A stretch of DNA of 64,000 nucleotides from Terfezia claveryi (taxonomy: Eukaryota > Ascomycota > Pezizomycetes > Pezizales > Pezizaceae). The DNA lies in the NCBI GenBank assembly GCA_015179025.1, contig WHUX01000037.1:186001-250000 (forward strand), given 5' to 3'. Under the pieces are notes generated by a model. It saw only the letters and a program-made list of their open reading frames with translations, did not search any database and was not told where the DNA came from. Shown here in pieces: positions 60,149 through 64,000 of this stretch (within the stretch, counting starts at the first letter, position 1; each line of letters starts with the position of its first letter). A program made the translations under genes and the position numbers.

Positions 60149-62011
60149 TCAACTCGCTAGTATGTGCTCTAATTGCTCAGCTCGACTCGCTGGTATATGC
60201 TCAGCTCGATTAGCTGGTAATTGCTCAGCGAATGTGCAGTTAGATGCCTTAACGGTAAATATATACTTATTAGCTAGCTGGACCCTATAAATGGATGGGG
60301 ATTCTGTATAACCAACGAATATTGCTGTTTCAGCCCTTGGCTGGAGCTTGCTTCCAGGAGGCCTGCGTTCTACAGGTATATGGATGTAGCAGATGCTGCC
60401 AAAGGGCTTGAGGTGAGCAATAGAAGGTTGTACATTATGCAGCATCTCAAAGGGGGTTTTTCTCTGAGGAAGCTGAGAATGGGGTAAGCGGTTACGGATA
60501 TAGATAGCGGCTAGACATGCTTCTGCCCAAAGGCGCGGGTCTGCAGAGCTGCCAGGTTCTGCAGAGATACCGTTAGCTGGGTTTAGGTCAATTAGCATGC
60601 TGCGGACCATTGTCTGTATTGTCCTATTATAGCGCTCTGGGACCCCATTCGACTGATGGGAATATGGAGGTGTATAGATATGCTGAATCCCCTTGGTTTT
60701 TAGATATTTATCAGCTTCTATATATTCTCCACCATTGTCAGTAATCATGCTTAAGACAGTGGTATTATACTGCCTTTCCATGAGGGTAATATATTCCTGA
60801 ATGATCTGTTGAGCATTCGGAGATTTGTTCTTTAAGAAGTATATCCAACCCATCCTGGTAAAATCATCAATAAAAGTAATGTAATATTGTGAGTTTCCGT
60901 AGGAAGGTATAGATTGCTTTCCACTCAGATCGCTGTATATCAGCTCGAAAGGGCGAGTGGATCGGCCTTGAGTAAGGCTCTGTGGGACTGCGTTCACAGA
61001 TTTAGCCATAATACAAGATCTGCAGAAGAATTCAGTAGGCATAGGGGGTAGGAGCGATCCGTCCATATATGCCTTGTGAGTCATTTTGCTCGAATGAGCT
61101 AGAGATCTGTGCCAAAAGTCATAGGATTGTATTGCCTGTGTTTTGAGCCTTTTGGCAAGCATATCGGTGGCTTCCGTTGCAGTTTCGAGGGCTCTTTTGG
61201 AGGAGGTTCTGGAGGCCTGATTAGAGGGCATTCCGATAACCTTATTAGAGACCTGATTAGAGGCCTTATTTGAGGGTATTGCCTGATTAGAGGGAATTGC
61301 CGCAGCGACCTGATTAGAGGGTATTGCCTGATTAGAGGGAATTGCCGCAGCGACCTGATTAGAGGGTATTGCCGCAGCGACCTGATTAGAGGCAAGCAAC
61401 GAGCTGTTTGTATGTTCGATAATAAAGGGGAGATTGCCTTTGAATTCGGCCATAAATACACGTTGCTCGGTTTCCTCCTCAGAAGTAATAGTAGAATTGC
61501 CTGAAAACATAGAATTGTCGGAAGACACAGAATTGGCAGAACAACAAGCAGAACGTAACACAACAATCTTATTGCCATACGCTTTCATCATAAATCCCTT
61601 ATTCCTTAATACATTCCATGAAACAAGCGAATGACCTAGTAAAGGAATGTAAAGCACGGCAGTAAGACGAACGATTCTGTGAACATTATTTGGAAGAAGG
61701 CAATTCAGTAAGACTGAGCCAATTCCTTCCACAGAGAGAGAGTTATTCCCTCCGACATTCACAGTTCCAGAACTCTGCTGTAAGTGCTCAAATCGTCCTA
61801 TATCAGAGGTCATATGAGCTGTTGCACATGTATCAAGCTTCCAGGAGTATGAATTTGTACTGACATGAGCGAGATCAACGTCCATGGCATCAGTAACAAG
61901 AGCGGTTGCAATAAGACCTTGGTCAGATTGCTTAGAGGGTTGCTGGTTGTTATTGCCAGAATTGTCCTTATTCGCCTTATCCTGCTTGCGAGTTTGATCT
62001 CGCTTGAGTTT
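60149..62011 (-). pseudogene. Copia pol, N-terminal part: protease and integrase
   Basis: Open from just after the gag stop to the TGA at 60,149. Protease region is LDTCATAHMTSD (the D-T/S-G site is altered to D-T-C). The GAG-pre-integrase zinc module follows (FWHRSLAHSS, then CRSCIMAK), then the integrase core with YSDLSG, TDNGGEYIE and GVPERYNRT supplying the D, D and E residues. Between protease and integrase are Asn-Gln-Val-Ala-Ala-Ala-Ile-Pro-Ser repeats (61,250-61,400), and near the end AEQ/ANR/AEH repeats (60,130-60,230), both unusual low-complexity insertions. Confidence 0.93.
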
Positions 62012-62952
62012 TCAGCATTCTTGCCAGTTATGGCCGTTGGAGATTCCTCCATGTTTCTTGCAGTAAGTGCAGGTCTTCTCACTATTCTGCTCTTTTGTGC
62101 CCGAAGGGCGTTTTCGGTCTTTCTTAGGACCACGAGCCTGAGTTAACAGAGCTTCGTTTGGTGGGTTAACTGAGAGATCCAATTGATTATTGGATGTGAG
62201 TCCCAGAAAATGATGTCTGACTTCTGTATATGTCAGATTAGCTTTGGTAGTCAAATTATCCACCGGATTGGGATACTCATGGCTTAAAGCCGCCAATAAG
62301 AAATCCCGCTTTGCCTTGTCTGCTTCTAGGAATTTTCTGAGCATTTGCCTATACTCATCAGGACCGGTTGCCATTTGATAGACCCTGTTCCATTGACTGT
62401 CGAATTTATCTAAAAATTCTGATATAGGCTTGCCTTTTTCAAGTTTCCCAGAGAAAAGAACACCGAGGCAAGCGACTTGGTGAACAAATGAAAAAGCAGT
62501 ATCTTTAAAACAAGTCTCTCTTAAGTACTTCCAAATATCATGAGGTGATCTGTATTTAGACACCTTATTCAGAAGAGGGTTGCTAATAACTCGAATAAGG
62601 ATTAGCATTACCTGTTTTGAAAGAGACATAAACCCCTCCTGTTCAGCTGAAGATGCATTGGGATCGGGTTGAACACCGTCAACAACGATATCCAATACAT
62701 TTATGGTATAAAATACCATGGTCATCTGAGATGCCCAGTTCTCATAATTCTTAAACCCCTCGAGCGGCTCAATGCCATTGAGCTTAACTTCAGGCGAAAG
62801 TCTTTTGAGAGAGCAAATGACCTGGGAAAGGGAGAGATGATAGGAGGTAGAGAGATTGTGGTTGCAGGAGTCGTTGTAGCAGAAGTCGTTGCGGGTGCAA
62901 CTTGATTTTGAGAGCTGCTAGCAACAGTCATTGCGGGTGTTGTTTCTTCCAT
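62012..62952 (-). pseudogene. Copia gag, frameshifted
   Basis: Begins METT-type at 62,952, then shifts frame between about 62,770 and 62,820; the new frame reads VKLNGIEPLEGFKNYENWAS, the usual Copia gag start, through to a CCHC zinc knuckle (CTYCKKHGG...GHNWQEC) just before a TGA at 62,012-62,014. After that stop the same frame stays open into pol. Confidence 0.9.
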
Positions 62953-63018
62953 GTTGAAGAAGTTCGTTATGGAGGAGTTCTCGTAAAGAGGAGTTATGGT
63001 GAATACTGTCTTGCGCGT

Positions 63019-63036
63019 GCACCGGGGGTCATAACC
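63019..63036 (-). other. Presumed primer-binding site of the Copia element
   Basis: Directly inside the 5' LTR on the minus strand: GGTTATGACCCCCGGTGC. Position is right for a primer-binding site, but the matching tRNA cannot be named without a tRNA set from this genome. Confidence 0.35.
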
Positions 63037-63546
63037 TGTTGGAATGACCTTGTAGGAGTAGCAACACTAGCGAGCGGATAAGATAGCTAATGATCAACGA
63101 AGAGTCACTTCACCAGTATGAGAACGTATGAGTTGTACGAGAACGTATGAGTTGTACGAGAATGTATGAGTTGCTTATCCCTTAACCTCTAAAGAAGAGG
63201 CAGTCAGGCCAGCTCTATATACACTTAAGGGATAATGCTAAAGGAGTATTGCTGGAAAGCAGGAAATGCTGGAGATACGTGAGTGAGTGTCGCAATAACA
63301 TGAGTGACCGACATGACATCGGTGGCAGACATGACATATGTTAATGAATGTCATTGTATGACCTGAGTAGCCGCAATGACATGAGTGGCAGACATGACAT
63401 ATGTTAATGAATGTCATTGTATGACCTGAGTAGCCGCAATGACATGAGTGGCAGACATGACATATGTTAATGAATGTCATTGTATGACCTGAGTAGCCGC
63501 AATGACATGAGTGGCCGACATATGTGAACTCACGTGCTTTTCAACA
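63037..63546 (-). repeat. 5' LTR of the Copia element
   Basis: 510 bp; differs from the other LTR at 63,163 (T versus C), 63,534 (G versus A) and by a 5-bp ACATG-type unit. Both substitutions are at CpG sites. Confidence 0.95.
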
Positions 63547-63633
63547 GATCAGACCCTCGTAGTTATCGTAGAGGGTGTGCCATACATATCAAAGTACCTG
63601 TCTAGTGCCACTGGGCCCTACATACATGTTTCT

Positions 63634-63922
63634 TAGTCTGGTTGTGCCTGTTATTGTAAGGTTACGAGGTTATGCAGCGGAGGAATCGTGATGAGAATTG
63701 TGTGTGTATATTCAAAGTAGAGAGCTATCAAAGGTATCGCTATAGACTTATTCGCTATGGTCCTTGTGTTCTTCCATCCAAAGAGATATTTTTCCTGCGT
63801 ACTTTTCCGGCTCTTTTATCCTTCGCAGTCCTTTCCCAATTGTCTTATTTTGGTTGCTTACCCTCGTGACCTTTTATAGGTACAAGCGGGAATTATTCAC
63901 AACAGTTATGCCAACCAGACTA
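63634..63922. mobile_element. 289-bp hAT-like miniature element (MITE)
   Basis: Starts TAGTCTGGTTGTGCC and ends GCCAACCAGACTA, i.e. imperfect terminal inverted repeats. An 8-bp direct repeat ATGTTTCT flanks it exactly (63,626-63,633 and 63,923-63,930), the target-duplication length of hAT transposons. The interior has no credible ORF, so it is non-autonomous. Confidence 0.8.
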
Positions 63923-64000
63923 ATGTTTCTGGATCCAAGGTTGTATGTGAAAGGCATATCATGTATGCTATACCTCCTTCTGCTCAGGCTACAGAGACGG

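Larger units (their letters stand above)
57857..63546 (-). mobile_element. Ty1/Copia LTR retrotransposon, nearly intact copy
   Basis: 5,690 bp, coded on the minus strand. LTRs of 515 and 510 bp begin TGTTGG and end CAACA. Target-site duplication GATCA lies at 57,852-57,856 and 63,547-63,551. The order gag, protease/integrase, reverse transcriptase, RNase H (integrase before RT) is the Copia order. The LTRs differ by only two substitutions and one 5-bp indel, so insertion was recent. Coding is interrupted by a frameshift early in gag and two in-frame TGA codons, so the copy is probably not autonomous as read. Confidence 0.96.

Overview
The window is nuclear DNA of a filamentous ascomycete. The core genes are fungal (sphingolipid C9-methyltransferase, Pan1, Smp3, fungal-type AICAR transformylase/IMP cyclohydrolase), nearly all are split by introns of about 50-120 bp with GT-AG borders, and there is a fungal-type secreted peptide precursor with Kex2 and Ste13 processing sites. 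Long gene-poor stretches, a very young Copia retrotransposon whose changes all fit CpG deamination, and the style of the peptide precursor would suit a Pezizomycetes (truffle/cup fungus) genome. That placement is inference, not shown by the sequence.

Layout. 1-0.9 kb: 5' part of a CCCH+RING protein gene (minus), running off the left edge. 0.9-8.7 kb: gene-poor, with one intronless acidic disordered ORF behind a long pyrimidine-rich leader. 8.7-12.1 kb: succinate-semialdehyde dehydrogenase (minus) and a His/Ser-rich protein (minus). 12.1-19.9 kb: gene-poor, with one uncertain gene model. 19.9-49.6 kb: dense housekeeping block: IDH1 (+), eIF3j (+), SmB (-), RPL11 (+), SMP3 (-), a broken SAM-like locus (+), RPL36 (-), ADE16/17-type enzyme (+), PAN1 (-), a WRN-like 3'-5' exonuclease (+), sphingolipid C9-methyltransferase (+), BUD23 (+), M20 peptidase (-). 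50.9-53.5 kb: a small secreted or GPI-anchored protein (-) and an alpha-factor-like peptide precursor (-). 53.5-64 kb: gene-poor flank holding a 5,690-bp Copia element with GATCA target duplications, a 49-bp perfect hairpin and a 289-bp hAT-like miniature element; the last two share the TAGTCTGGTTG terminal motif, which also recurs alone elsewhere in the window.

How they work together. Most genes are unrelated housekeeping functions: TCA cycle and GABA shunt, translation and ribosome biogenesis, splicing, GPI-anchor and sphingolipid synthesis, purine synthesis, and endocytosis. No secondary-metabolite or other co-functional cluster was recognised. The most notable locus is the peptide precursor at 52,972-53,502. 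It encodes two different candidate mature peptides, each behind runs of X-Pro/X-Ala dipeptides and Lys-Arg sites, and introns cut through the second core. Splice sites were assigned by eye from GT-AG signals, phase and protein-family continuity; each multi-exon model marked confident sums to a whole number of codons.
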